From Anastrepha obliqua (Eukaryota > Arthropoda > Insecta > Diptera > Tephritidae): a stretch of 64,000 bases of DNA. The notes beneath the pieces were generated by a model. That model had not been told where the DNA came from. It was given only the letters and a program-made list of their open reading frames with translations, and did no database searches. Every line of letters begins with the position of its first letter. The first letter of the stretch is position 1. The translations under genes and the position numbers were made by a program. Shown piece after piece: positions 11,641 through 21,342 of this stretch. The DNA is taken from the NCBI RefSeq assembly GCF_027943255.1, contig NC_072897.1, positions 63,884,406 to 63,948,405 of the forward strand. Direction: 5' to 3'.

Positions 11641-11935
11641 TGAGCAAGGTAACGACAAATGAGCAAGGTAACACTAAATAGCAAGGTAACACTAATGAGC
11701 AAGGTAACACTAAATAGCAAGGTAACACTAATGAGCAAGGTAACACTAAAGAGCAAGGTAACACTAAAGAGCAAGGTAACACTAAATAGCAAGGTAACAC
11801 TAATGAGCAAGGTAACACTAAAGAGCAAGGTAACTACATATGAGCAAGGTAACACTAAAGAGCGAGGTAACACTAATGAGCAAGGTAACTACATATGAGC
11901 AAGGTAACACTAATGAGCAAGGTAACGACACATTT
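11638..11935. repeat. 17-18-bp minisatellite, GAGCAAGGTAACACTAA units
   Basis: About sixteen head-to-tail copies of (G)AGCAAGGTAACACTAA(A/T), alternating between 17- and 18-bp forms, with variants containing CGACAA or TACATAT in the 3' half. It lies about 30 bp from the right inverted end of the 8942-11983 insertion. Open frames across it on both strands are repeat artefacts. Confidence 0.92.
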
Positions 11936-11983
11936 TTTCGTGCGTGCAGCCTGTTAAATCGAATTATAAGACGTTATCACGTC

Positions 11984-13937
11984 AAAAGTACGGAAAGCCA
12001 AACTTGAATCCTATAGAAATTTCTGCAGTAACGTCAAAGAAATGAGAGAAACAGCGAAACTTCGTAAGGTCCTTCATCTAGACCGCTCAGTAAGGCTGGA
12101 TTCCATTCGAAAACCTAATGGTTCAATCGGAAACGTTTAATGCTCTACTCGAAGCCCATTTTCCGGGTAGTAGAACTCTCTCTGAAGAAGAGAGTGACAT
12201 GAACAATAAGGGTAGCAACGGTGTAACCTGGTATATTGCTAGTCAGATAGTGACAAAAGAATCGATAACGTTTTCCTTGTCTTCCTTTGGGAACTTTAAG
12301 TTCCCTGGATCTGACGGAATGTATCCAGCAATGCTTAAAAAAGGAGGAGACAGGCTTATTGAGGCCCTGAAAAGGAGCTTCACAGCCTGTCTTGCATTTG
12401 GTTATATACCATCCCAATAGCGACGCGTAAGAGTAATATTTATTCCGAAACTAGGAAGAGATGACTATTCCCTAGCAACGAGTGGTGGAGAAACCTATTC
12501 GAGTGGAGGTATTGCCGGGAAGTCCACTTAGTAGAAATCAACATACTTACCAGAGTAGAAAATCATAAGAATCAGCCTTACACGATCTTACCAGCAAGAT
12601 TGAAGCCGGGCTGGAAGCTGACGAATACACAATGGGCGCGTTCGTGGACATTGAGGGGCTTTTGATAATGCCACTTTCGGCTCGATATGTTCTTCTGCCG
12701 ACCGATACGGAGTTAATCCAACCATTGTGAAATGGATATATAGTATTCCATGTCTCTGAGAGGCTGTTAACCGCTGGTGGGTGCGATGACGAACAAATCA
12801 CAGTCAGGGCCAGGCAAGGATATCCCCAAGGGGGTGTTCTTTCTCTGCTGTTGTAGTGCTTCGCCGTAGACTCTCTACCAGCGGAGATGCAGGAACTCGG
12901 TTTTTAGGAGGCTTTGCACGAAAGTGCAGAGGATTCTTGACAAAATCGATGACAGGTGTATGAGACAAGGTCTTTCCGTTAATCCGAACAAAACAACCAT
13001 AGTCTTGTTTACGAGAAAACGGAAATTGGATGGACTCAGTCTTCCAACACTGAAAGGTTTGACACTTGGTCTTTCCGATGAAGTTAAATATCTAGGAGTA
13101 ATCTTCGGTAAGAAGCTGACTTGGGAGACACACGTTTCACTGAAGGTGAATCGCGCATTGAGGATTTTTCAGCAATGCCGTAGAGCTTTTGGTAAAACCT
13201 GGGGTCTGAAACCTGCTGTGGTCCTATGGATATACACAGCACTTATCAGACCAATCATCACTTACGCTTCTGTGGTATAGTGGCGACGGAGCATAGTTAA
13301 GTCCACAATCCGAAAACTATACAGGCTACAAAGAAGTGTATGTTTATGCATCTCGGGTGCCATGAGTGCTACCTCTGGTGATGCTCTAAATGCTATGCTT
13401 GATTTGCTCCTCCTGGACCTTAAGATACAAAAGGAAGCAATAAAAGCAATGTGTAGACTCCATAAATATGGTTCCTGTCACAAAGACGGAACTTCGGGAC
13501 ACAGAGAAATCTTTAGGTTGCTATCTGAGCAGTATCCTCTATTTTTGGCACCTAAAGACGACCTGATACCCACACTTTCATTTGGAAGGAAATTTCACGT
13601 CAGATTTCCATTGCGTGAACAATGGAGTAATTCAAAATGCATGCAGGGAGGTTTGACGGATATTTTCTTTGCCGATGGGTCCAAGAATGACCCTGAAGGC
13701 CTTGGAGAATGCGAAACAAACCTCAAAGATTGTTCAAAAATGTAAGAAGAAGCTCAATTCTGTCGCAACACAAAACAGGCTTGTACTTATATGGGTTCTG
13801 GGACACTCCGGTGTTCAAGGAAACGAAATCGCCGACGAATTGGCCAACCGTGGATCAGCGGTGCCCCACAGTGGCCAGAGCCAATAATCGGAATCAGTTC
13901 GGCAGGAATCATGAATTGAATCAGCGATTATGTAGGC
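11984..13937 (+). pseudogene. LOA-3 ORF2, RT and RNase H domains (part 2)
   Basis: Continues the frame broken at 8941. It reads KVRKAKLESYRNFCS, LLEAHFPGSR, a GSDGMYPAML block near 12310, a very decayed RT palm near 12420-12900 with no recognisable FADD, then CMRQGLSVNPNKTTIVLF and DEVKYLGVIFGKKLTW (12924-13280). These are followed by a thumb region (13362-13640), FFADGSKNDPEG (RNase H first Asp, near 13670) and LIWVLGHSGVQGNEIADELA (last His/Asp, 13785-13845). The middle of RNase H, holding the Glu and second Asp, is missing. More decayed than LOA-2, so probably older. A hAT insertion at 13938 ends it. Confidence 0.8.
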
Positions 13938-16267
13938 CAGTGGTCGCCAACCCATCGATCGCGAGCTACCGGTAGCTCGCAAAGGCAATTCTGGTAGCTC
14001 GCGCTGCTCACGTTGCAAAAAATTCAAAAGTCTGAAAATCATACCAGTATTAGCAAATTTCAGAAATGTTCGTAATAGATAGATAAACAGCGGCAACACT
14101 GCGGTAAGCGTTTAATACGGAACGGCATTATCAATGTTCTGCGTGCAGCGGTTGGGTTAGAGTTCGAAACATTATGGCAAGCAGTAGTAAGAAGGCGAAG
14201 GCATACCATTTCCATTCGGAATGGGAAGAACAATACTTCTTCACAGAAGTTGAAGGCAAAAGTGTTTGTTTGTTATGTAATACATCTGTGTCAGTTCCTA
14301 AGAAAGGAAATATTGAGAGGCATCATATAACTGTACATTCGAATTTTGAGAAGGCATTCCCGATAAATTCTGCCACCAGAAAAGAAAAACTGAAACATTT
14401 AAAAATCCAGTTAATTGGACAACAGTCAATATTTTTGAAAACAATCGATAAAAATAAGGCTGCAACTGAAGCATCTTATCGTGTTTCCCAGATAATTGCA
14501 CAAAAGAAAAAACCTTATGAAGACGGGGAAATCATAAAACAAGCACTTTTGGAAGCTGCAGATTCTTTATTCGCCAACTTTAGAAATAAAGACGAAATAG
14601 TGTCTGCTATAAAATCTATGCAACTTTCTGCTAATACAGTGATGAGGCGAGTAGAAGTAATGAGCAATGATATTTTTTTACAGTTAAGAAGTGACTTAGA
14701 TAACTGTATTTATTTTTCACTGCAACTGGATGAATCAACAGATGTAGTTGACACCTCACAGATGGCCATATTTGTCAGGATGGCTTTTAGTGATTTTACA
14801 ATTAAAGAAGATCTTTTGAAGTTTATTCCACTCAAAGGACATACTACTGGGCTAGAGCTGTTTTCTCATTTAAAAAATCTCATCTCTTCTGAGAAAATTC
14901 CAATATCAAAAATGGTAGGCCTGACAACTGACGGTGCTCCAGCTATGGTGGGTTGTGATAAGGGGCTCGTGGCGCTATGTCATAAGGATGAAAGTTTTCC
15001 ACAATTTCTTAGTTACCACTGTATTATACTATACATCAGCAAGCATTATGTGGAAATTTTCTAAACTTGAACAACGTTATGAAACTGGTGGTGGAAATTG
15101 TGAAGTGCGATGGTTAAGCAGAGGACGAGTGCTCAAACGTTTCAATGATGTCCTGCCTGCTATACTCCAATTTTTTAAAGAACGCGATGAACCGATTCCT
15201 GAACTGGAAAATTCGACTTGGCTCAGAGATTTTGGTTTTCTTGTGGACATTACAGAGAAATTAAATGAGCTTAACTTGCAGCTTCAAGGCAGGGATAAAG
15301 AATTAGCGGAAATGATTTCTGATATAAATGCATTTATTACAAAACTTGAATTTTGGGAACAAAACCTAAAAAACCGCGATACTAAGCATTTTCCTATTCT
15401 TTCCGAAAAGATATCCAAAAATCTATTGAAGCCCTAAGACAGTAAATATCATATGGAAATAGTTTCTAACTTAAAGGAAAACTTCAAAAATCGTTTCAAG
15501 GATTACAGAAAAATTGCTTTTGTGACGCAATTTGTTGTTTCACCCTTCATGGACATTGATATACAATAGTTTGCAGCTTGTGTTATGAACAACTTTGGCG
15601 AAGACATTGCTGTGACAGAAATGGAACTGATTGCTTTTCAAAGTGACTTGACTTTAAAATCTTTAGGTTAAAATACAAAATGTATATGGACTTTAGTAAG
15701 TAAAGATAAGTATTCAGTTTTATGTCGTGTTGCGTTGAAAGTGAAAGCGTTATTCAGTTCAACTTATTTGTGTGAATCTTCTTTTTCCAATATGAAATTT
15801 ATTAAAAATAAATACCGCAATCGGCTTACAGATATACATTTGGATAACTGTATTCGAATGACTGTATCAAATTATACTGCAAATATTAAAAAAATTATCG
15901 ATGAGTCAGAATGTCAACCTTCCCATTAAATATGTTCTTTTTATCTGCCCATATTTTATTTATAAAATAATGTACTATTACTGTTTTGTTGTTTATTTAA
16001 GTCGCTTGTGATTTGCCATTATGACTGCAAAAAATTTTGTTACGATTGATATGTGTGAACATGGATGTAGTTATGCATAAGTATAAGCACTATAAGTCAT
16101 AAGTTTATTATACATATATAGAACGTATATTAGTAAAATAAATACATGTATTGTATGTCGAATATAACTGTGTATTATTTAATTTATGTTGGCTTGTGCA
16201 AGTAGCTCGCTGTTTATTTCAAAATCTTGAAAGTAGCTCAACACATTGAAAAGGTTGGCGACCACTG
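13938..16267 (+). mobile_element. hAT DNA transposon
   Basis: Terminal inverted repeats are CAGTGGTCGCCAACC at 13938 and its complement ending CACTG at 16267. The flanking 8-mers ATGTAGGC (13930-13937) and CTGTAGTC (16268-16275) match at 6 of 8 positions, fitting a decayed 8-bp hAT duplication. GTAGCTCGC-type motifs recur just inside both ends (13968-14010 and 16200-16240) and may be transposase sites. The single gene on the plus strand encodes a hAT transposase. It is inserted in the RNase H region of LOA-3. Confidence 0.92.
14174..15929 (+). pseudogene. hAT transposase (SPIN-DOC/GTF2IRD2-like zinc finger type), broken
   Basis: It starts at ATG 14174 (MASSSKKAKAYHF). An N-terminal finger, CLLCNTSVSVPKKGNIERHH, lies around residues 32-51. 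The catalytic region contains FSLQLDESTDVVDTSQM and GLTTDGAPAMVG, with the acidic residues of the hAT RNase-H fold. After SYHCII (15040) a segment is deleted and the frame changes; ETGGGNCEVRWLSRGRVLKR resumes at 15080. Three further breaks fall at 15436, 15567 and 15669. LCESSFSNMKFIKNKYRNRL (15771-15830) is the C-terminal hAT dimerisation block. The class resembles vertebrate GTF2IRD2/ZBED-derived genes. Excision of DNA by this copy is not expected. Confidence 0.88.
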
Positions 16268-16275
16268 CTGTAGTC

Positions 16276-16536
16276 CAATGACTTCACATAACCCCAAAAC
16301 GGGACGGCTTGTTAAATGGACCGTAAAATGGCCGTAATGCTCTTAAAGTAGCAGCAACAGAACGATTATTTTCATAAAAAATTTGCACGATTTGCAATCG
16401 TTGCTCAAGTGTGTAGCGTTCCATGATGAAATGTATACTAATGAAGTTTACAAATGACAAGCGAAAAATAAAAAATATTGCGTCGTTCGCCCTCCCTATC
16501 GGAAAAAAGTTGAAGCGCACCTATTGAATAACCCTA
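16276..16536 (-). mobile_element. Mariner/Tc1-like element, 5' end fragment
   Basis: The terminus is at 16536 (minus strand GGGTTATTCAATAGGTGCGC), preceded by TA within BEL sequence. About 110 bp of leader and the first 45 codons of a transposase follow, then the fragment stops at the hAT/LOA-3 junction. The opposite terminus is absent from the window. This end of a DDE element interrupts the BEL frame after SLEYI. Confidence 0.65.
16284..16424 (-). pseudogene. DUF4817-type helix-turn-helix N-terminus of a mariner-like transposase
   Basis: It starts at ATG 16424 and reads MERYTLEQRLQIVQIFYENN, then SVAATLRALRPFYG. This is the N-terminal helix-turn-helix (DUF4817) that precedes the DDE domain in many insect mariner-type transposases. 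Only about 46 residues remain before a stop at 16284. No catalytic domain exists nearby. Confidence 0.75.
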
Positions 16537-16750
16537 TATATTCTAAAGACCATTTTTTCCAAAATGGTTGTACCAGTCTTTGTATATATTGCCAGCGATT
16601 TAACATGTTTATTTTAGTGGAAGTAAGTTCAATATCTGGAACTGCACACAAAGCTCGAAAAACTAAAAAATGGCCCGGTGTGAGAGGATCTGTATCCCCT
16701 TCAAACTCAAGGCAAATTGGCCGAGAATTCAAACAACATTCTATTTGACA
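16537..16750 (-). pseudogene. BEL/Pao integrase C-terminal fragment
   Basis: The minus strand encodes QIECCLNSRPI, DTDPLTPGHFLV and LTSTKINMLNRWQYIQRLVQ then WKKWSLEYI. This is the conserved segment where the BEL/Pao integrase core passes into the DUF5641-like C-terminus. It ends at the mariner terminus (16536). The upstream continuation is at 23591. Confidence 0.88.
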
Positions 16751-16755
16751 CAATA

Positions 16756-16935
16756 GAAAGAAGAAAGAAAAGAAAAGCACACGTGGATGGATTTACAACG
16801 AATGACTTAAACTTTATTTCCAGGTTTTGACAAGTACATGAAGGGTTGCCAGATTTGATAATTACATTAATAGTTTTAATACAAATATTTAGTACTGGAT
16901 GATGTTAGAATTTACATTTTGATATACATTCTCAA
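16756..16935 (-). repeat. Copia-1 3' LTR
   Basis: Nearly identical to the two halves of the 5' LTR (20938-20987 and 23457-23585). Shared landmarks are CACACGTGGATGGATTTAC, AACTTTATTTCCAGG and GTACTGGATGATG. The outer end carries an extra AAGAAAGAAG tract not seen in the 5' LTR. LTR divergence is low, with only a few substitutions such as AAGGG/AAAGG and ATTAATAG/ATCAATAG. Confidence 0.92.
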
Positions 16936-16986
16936 CACCCCCACTATATCAAAATTCCAAACAATACAAATACTGTTAAAAAGAAA

Positions 16987-19970
16987 TCAATATGGAACAA
17001 TACCAAGAATTTGCATAAATTTATAGTGTTTTATTTCTGACAATCCCTTAGTTAATAAGTCTGCAGGCATGTTAGCAGTTGGCAAATATTTAGTTTCAAC
17101 TAGACCGCTATTAATTACATCTCTGATAAAATTATACCTTACATCGATATGTTTTGATCGTTTATGAGATTGGTGGTTATTTGCCAGTTTTAATGCACTT
17201 TGGCTGTCATTATACAATATTATCATGTTGAAACAACCTGTTAATTCATATTCTAAATTTCTTAAATAAATGGCCTCTCGACAAGTTTCTGACAAAGTCA
17301 TATGCTTCACAACTACTGCTTCACAACTACTGAGCGCAACAGTCCTTTGCTTTTTGCTCTCCCAAGAGATGGCAGATCCAGATTTAGTAAAACAGATGCC
17401 AGTATAAGAACGTCTATCAATGCTATCACTAGCTCAGTCTGCATCTGCATACCCCTCTAGTTCTGTTCTCTCTTTGGAATATCTTAAACAATAATGCTTT
17501 GTTTTTAACAAATATTTTAAAATTCTCTTAGCATAATTCCAGTGAACATGTGAATAACAATTATTAAATTGACTGAGGTAACTGACTGAATAGGGAATGT
17601 CTGGTCGTGTCAAAACTGCCAGATACATCAAACTACCTATAAGTTTTTGATATGGCAAATGATCTTCACAAATATCAGATTTCTCAATATTTAATTTAGT
17701 CTCTATCGGAGTACTAACTGTATTACATTCAGACATGTTAAACTTTTTAATCAATGGCTCAATATATTGCTCCTGATCCACTGTAATTACATTTGCATGT
17801 TTATCAATATTAATCCTCATACCTAAATATTGCTTTACCTGACCTAAATTTTTAATCTCAAATTTTTGTTCCAAGGCTTCAATTAAAATATCAGTTTCTG
17901 ACTTATCATTTGAAAATATTATGAAATCATAAAATAAATTCCAACAAAAGTTTTTTTACCATTACTATGATTTTTTATAAACACGCAAGGTTCTAATTTA
18001 CTTTTGCTAAATTCTAAATTATACAATGTTTCTTCGACTCTCTGATACCAGGCCAGTGCAGATTGTTTTAAACCATACACAGCCTTTTTTAACTTTAACA
18101 CTTTACTGGAATCTTTAAGAGGAAAACCTTCAGGTAAATGCATATACATACTTTCTTTTAAATATCCGTTAAGAAAAGCTGTAGTAACGTCTAAGTGAGT
18201 AATGTCCATATTGAACTGAACGCTTAATGCAAATAATAAACGCAAGGTTGAATGTCTAATGACCGGCGAGAATGTCTCTTGGTAGTCCACACCAGCTTTC
18301 TGCATATAACCTTTGGCCACTAACCTTGCCCGATACCTTACATTACCATCGCAATCATATTTTCTTTTTAGGACCCACTTACACTGCACTACACTAGCAT
18401 TTTCTGGAGCATCAACAATCTCCCATACTTGGTTGTCTTCGAACGACTCCAACTCTTCTGCCATCGCCTGCAGCCACTGCTGCTTCTCTGGACCACTGAT
18501 AGCATCTTCATATGTCGGCTCGTCCTCCCCTGTGGATCTAGTACAAATATTAGCAACACCGTATCTTGAAGGCTTTTTCCTCTGTCTTTTCTCTTTTATT
18601 TCATCAACTAGTTGAGGGGGTTGTTGCGTATTATTGGATTGCGAATCGTTTGTTTTTTCAGGTGTATTACTGATTTTTTGCAAGACATTATTATATTCTA
18701 CACTCTCTGCATCCCGGAATTCTAAGTCACTAGAGCTTGATTCACTGTGATAATCTAATTTCACCACAGATTCAACCATTGAATCCCCACTGAATCTGTG
18801 TTCTCTATAGAAACTGTAACTATTTCTTCTTTCTTTGGTTTTTCCTTAATCACAACATTTCTACTGGTTGTAATCTGTCTTCTGATTGGATCATAAATTC
18901 TATATCCTTTTATATTCTCATTGAAACCAACTAGTATATGTTTCTTTGATTTTTTATCCCATTTCGTTCTTTTTTCTTTTGGTATGTGAGCCATCACAGT
19001 GCTTCCAAATATACGTATATGTTCTAAGTTTGGTTTAATTCCAGTGCACGCTTCATATGGTGTCTTTTCAATGCCTGAAGCTACTGACCGGTTTTTTAAA
19101 TAGACAGCTGTGTTCGCAGCTTCTGCCCAAAATGTTTTGTCCAAACCAGCATCGAAGAGAAGACATCTTGCTCTCTCTACAATGGTTCTACTTGATCTCT
19201 TACTTAGCCCATTCTGTTCGGGCGTGTAAGGATTTGTTTTTTGATGTATGATGCCTTCTGATTTCAAATAATTCTCAAAATTATTACTGCAATACTCCCA
19301 ACCATTATCCGTTCTTAAGATTTTTATATTTTTATTATGAAAATTCTCCACCACGCACTTAAACTCTTTGAAATAGTGTAATACTTCATTTTTTGTTTTC
19401 AGAAAATAAATAAAGGTCATTCTGGTATAGTCATCAATTAATAATAGAAATAATAGAAATCTGGCACCGCCAATCGACTTGGTCTCCATTGGCCCACAAA
19501 TATCAGAATGAACAATTTCTAGTACATCTGTTGCTCGGGATCCAGTACTGAATGGCAATCTTGACTTTTTGCCTTCACAACATATCTCACAATCTGATTT
19601 GCTTATAATCCAGGATATCCAGCCCATTCACTAATCCGCAACGCTTCATTTTGTTCATATCATTGCTATTTGTATGACCAAGACGCCTGTGCCACGTTTC
19701 TCCATTCACTATGGTATATGACGATGATAATAAACAATTCTGTGTTTTTAGATTCAATTTGTAAACACAATTAGTTAAGTTCGCTTCAGCAACCAATTCG
19801 CCTTTATTGTTTTTAATTAAGTATTTATTCGTTTCAAAGACGACACTGTTTCCATTTTTTATTAACTCACTGACTGATAACAGATTTGTTGTAAGACTTG
19901 GCACAGACAACACATTCTTTACTGTTATATCAAAATCGTAATTTGTTGTTATTTCTACATCACCGGAACA
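16987..19970 (-). pseudogene. Copia-1 pol (protease end, integrase, RT, RNase H), frameshifted
   Basis: From 19913 down: a GAG-pre-integrase finger WHRRLGHTNSNDM (19600-19700) with CEICCEGKKSR, then an integrase core with HSDICGPM (first Asp) and RTDNGWEY (second Asp). NPYTPEQNGLSKRSSRT has Lys where the catalytic Glu is expected. RT (17919-18779) keeps motif A as THLDVTTAFLNG, but a one-base loss lies exactly in motif C, so YVDD reads YFMIS followed by a stop (17919-17950). RT resumes in another frame (17434-17874: KNLGQVKQYLGMRI to YADAD), and RNase H ends at 16987 (NDSQSALKLANN, RSKHIDVRYNFI, PADLLTKGL). Not functional. Confidence 0.88.
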
Positions 19971-20880
19971 TTAAACAGGCACCTTCATCTTATTTGCAAT
20001 TATAATTTCATGAAATAAAGATGAATACTGGGGATTTATCAACCAACTTTCATTCGCGGTCATGTGCGCACTCGCACCTGAATCAATGTAAAAATCAGTT
20101 CTACTGAATTCGCCGCTCAGAAATACAACACTAAAGGCATTACTTTGACTTTTGTTTTTGTCCGACCCTTTGGCCGATTTATCCTTTAATAAAGGACACT
20201 GATTCCTGTAATGACCAGTATTTTTACAATGGTAACAAGTAACTGTTTTTGTGTTCCTTGTTTTATTTACATTTGAGATTAAAGTATTGTTGCTATTTTT
20301 ACATTTCTTCTGCCAGCCTTTAACGACAAATGCGGAATTGCGCTCTGTTTCACTCACATCAACTGATTCCATATCAAGTAATTTAGTTTTGATGGTGTCG
20401 GTAGTTATTTGAATGCCCGAATGTTCTACGGCCATAATCATAGGCATAAATCGCTCAGGTAAACCGGCTAGCAACAAAGAACCGATCCATTCGTCACTAA
20501 TGGCGAATCCTGTTCCTCTTAAACGTTGAGACGTTTCCACTATTTGTGTCACATAATTCGTCATATTTTCACTGTTTTCTAACCTTATGGATATAAGATG
20601 ACGAAGCAAACTAATTCTTCTCGAAAAACCTGAATCGTCGAAGAAAGCACGCAGCTTTTCCCACAACTCTTTCGTAGTCTTAGTTTCCTTTATGTGCACA
20701 TATCTGTGCTTTTGTATCTGCCGCAACCGCTGCCGCCTCGATTCCTTCTTCTTTGATGAATTTGTCAGCGCCTTCCAAAACTAATAAGTTTTCTACAGCG
20801 AACGCCCAATCCTCGAAATTTTCGGCTTTGGCACATTTGTATGATAACTGGAATTCATTTTTCTGGCTTGCACGATATAA
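19971..20880 (-). pseudogene. Copia-1 gag and protease start
   Basis: The main frame, 19971-20726, carries the UBN2-type capsid signature (ELWEKLRAFFDDSGFSRR...LENSENMTNYVTQIVETSQRL...LLAGLPERF). A CCHC knuckle, CYHCKNTGHYRNQC, lies near 20200-20240, and a protease active site, YIDSGASAHMTANESWL, near 20050-20100. The gag N-terminus (KNEFQLSYKC, NFEDWAFAVENLLVLEGADK) lies in a different frame at 20730-20870, so at least one frameshift precedes the main frame. The stop at 19971 separates the rest of pol. Confidence 0.88.
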
Positions 20881-20927
20881 ATACCACTATTAACACGACT
20901 TGTTATTATATTTTACTATTACTCGTA

Positions 20928-20937
20928 GCCCATAACC
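20928..20937 (-). other. Copia-1 primer-binding site (partial)
   Basis: Minus strand GGTTATGGGC directly abuts the 5' LTR. It matches the internal initiator-tRNA-Met segment used by copia-type elements for half-tRNA priming. Copia-2 has a longer match (14 nt) at the equivalent place. Confidence 0.75.
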
Positions 20938-21003
20938 TTTTAAGAAAAGAAAAGCACACGTGGATGGATTTACAACGAATGACTTAACCCTAGAAAGGTA
21001 CTG

Positions 21004-21193
21004 TGAGTAAAATTTACTCACATAAGGAATAGATTTGTTCGTAAATCTGCAGGTTGGCCACACTGAAAGTCAAGCCACTAGCAGTGCTTGACCCACTCTG
21101 TCATTAGTCGGCTGCCGCAAGCATTGAATGGAGTTGTTTGATTTATCGCGCTTGTGGACAATTTAAAAAAAGTTAGTGAGTAAAATTTACTCA
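21004..21193 (+). promoter_or_regulatory. piggyBac left subterminal repeats (candidate transposase sites)
   Basis: Two copies of the near-palindrome TGAGTAAAATTTACTCA, at 21004-21020 and 21177-21193. The second is followed by TCGGTACC, as is the single right-end copy at 23396-23412. Symmetric subterminal placement suggests recognition sites, by inference. Confidence 0.6.
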
Positions 21194-21342
21194 TCGGTAC
21201 CCTTTACGTACTAAATTGTGTGAGTCAGATTTATTTCTCAGTAACTTACTACGTGTCTAAAAAATATATTTTATGCTGAATTATGACAACTATGTTTATG
21301 TTTTGTATTATGCTACCGTAAAGAAAACTACAGAGCATACAA

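Larger units (their letters stand above)
8942..11983. mobile_element. 3.04-kb satellite-carrying insertion with inverted ends (unclassified)
   Basis: It interrupts LOA-3 ORF2. A 5-bp direct repeat AAAAG flanks it (8937-8941 and 11984-11988), and excision restores the LOA reading frame. ACGTGATAACGTC near the left end (8979-8991) is inverted at the right end (11971-11983), followed on both sides by similar ATAAG/TTATAA bases; the left copy sits 37 bp inside the boundary. Inside lie, in order, a pentanucleotide array (9091-10185), a higher-order minisatellite (about 10195-11165), a single-copy AT-rich spacer (about 11170-11640) and a 17-18-bp minisatellite (11638-11935). No credible protein is encoded. 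It could be a Foldback- or MULE-like non-autonomous DNA transposon; I cannot name the family. Confidence 0.65.
6504..13937 (+). mobile_element. LOA-3: second LOA-family LINE, interrupted twice
   Basis: A plus-strand LINE with ORF1 (6504-7922) and ORF2 (from 7919), related to but clearly different from LOA-1 and LOA-2. ORF2 is split after ECKKK by the 8942-11983 insertion; VRKAKLESYRNFCS resumes at 11989, the block equal to AAKKESWRDFCSS of LOA-2. The RNase H domain runs to about 13930, where a hAT element interrupts it. Only about ten bases beyond the hAT could belong to LOA-3, so the 3' end is lost. A CCAACCTGGCAGGAGGTATAA stretch near 6560 resembles the leader seen upstream of LOA-type ORF1s, but the exact 5' end was not identified. 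Confidence 0.85.

Noticed and set aside
11552..11898. Repeated SLVLPC / SKVTLN frames on both strands
   Set aside because: Translation of the 17-18-bp minisatellite, not a gene.
9091..11935. CRISPR-like array
   Set aside because: Units are contiguous or irregular satellites without unique spacers, in a eukaryotic TE context.
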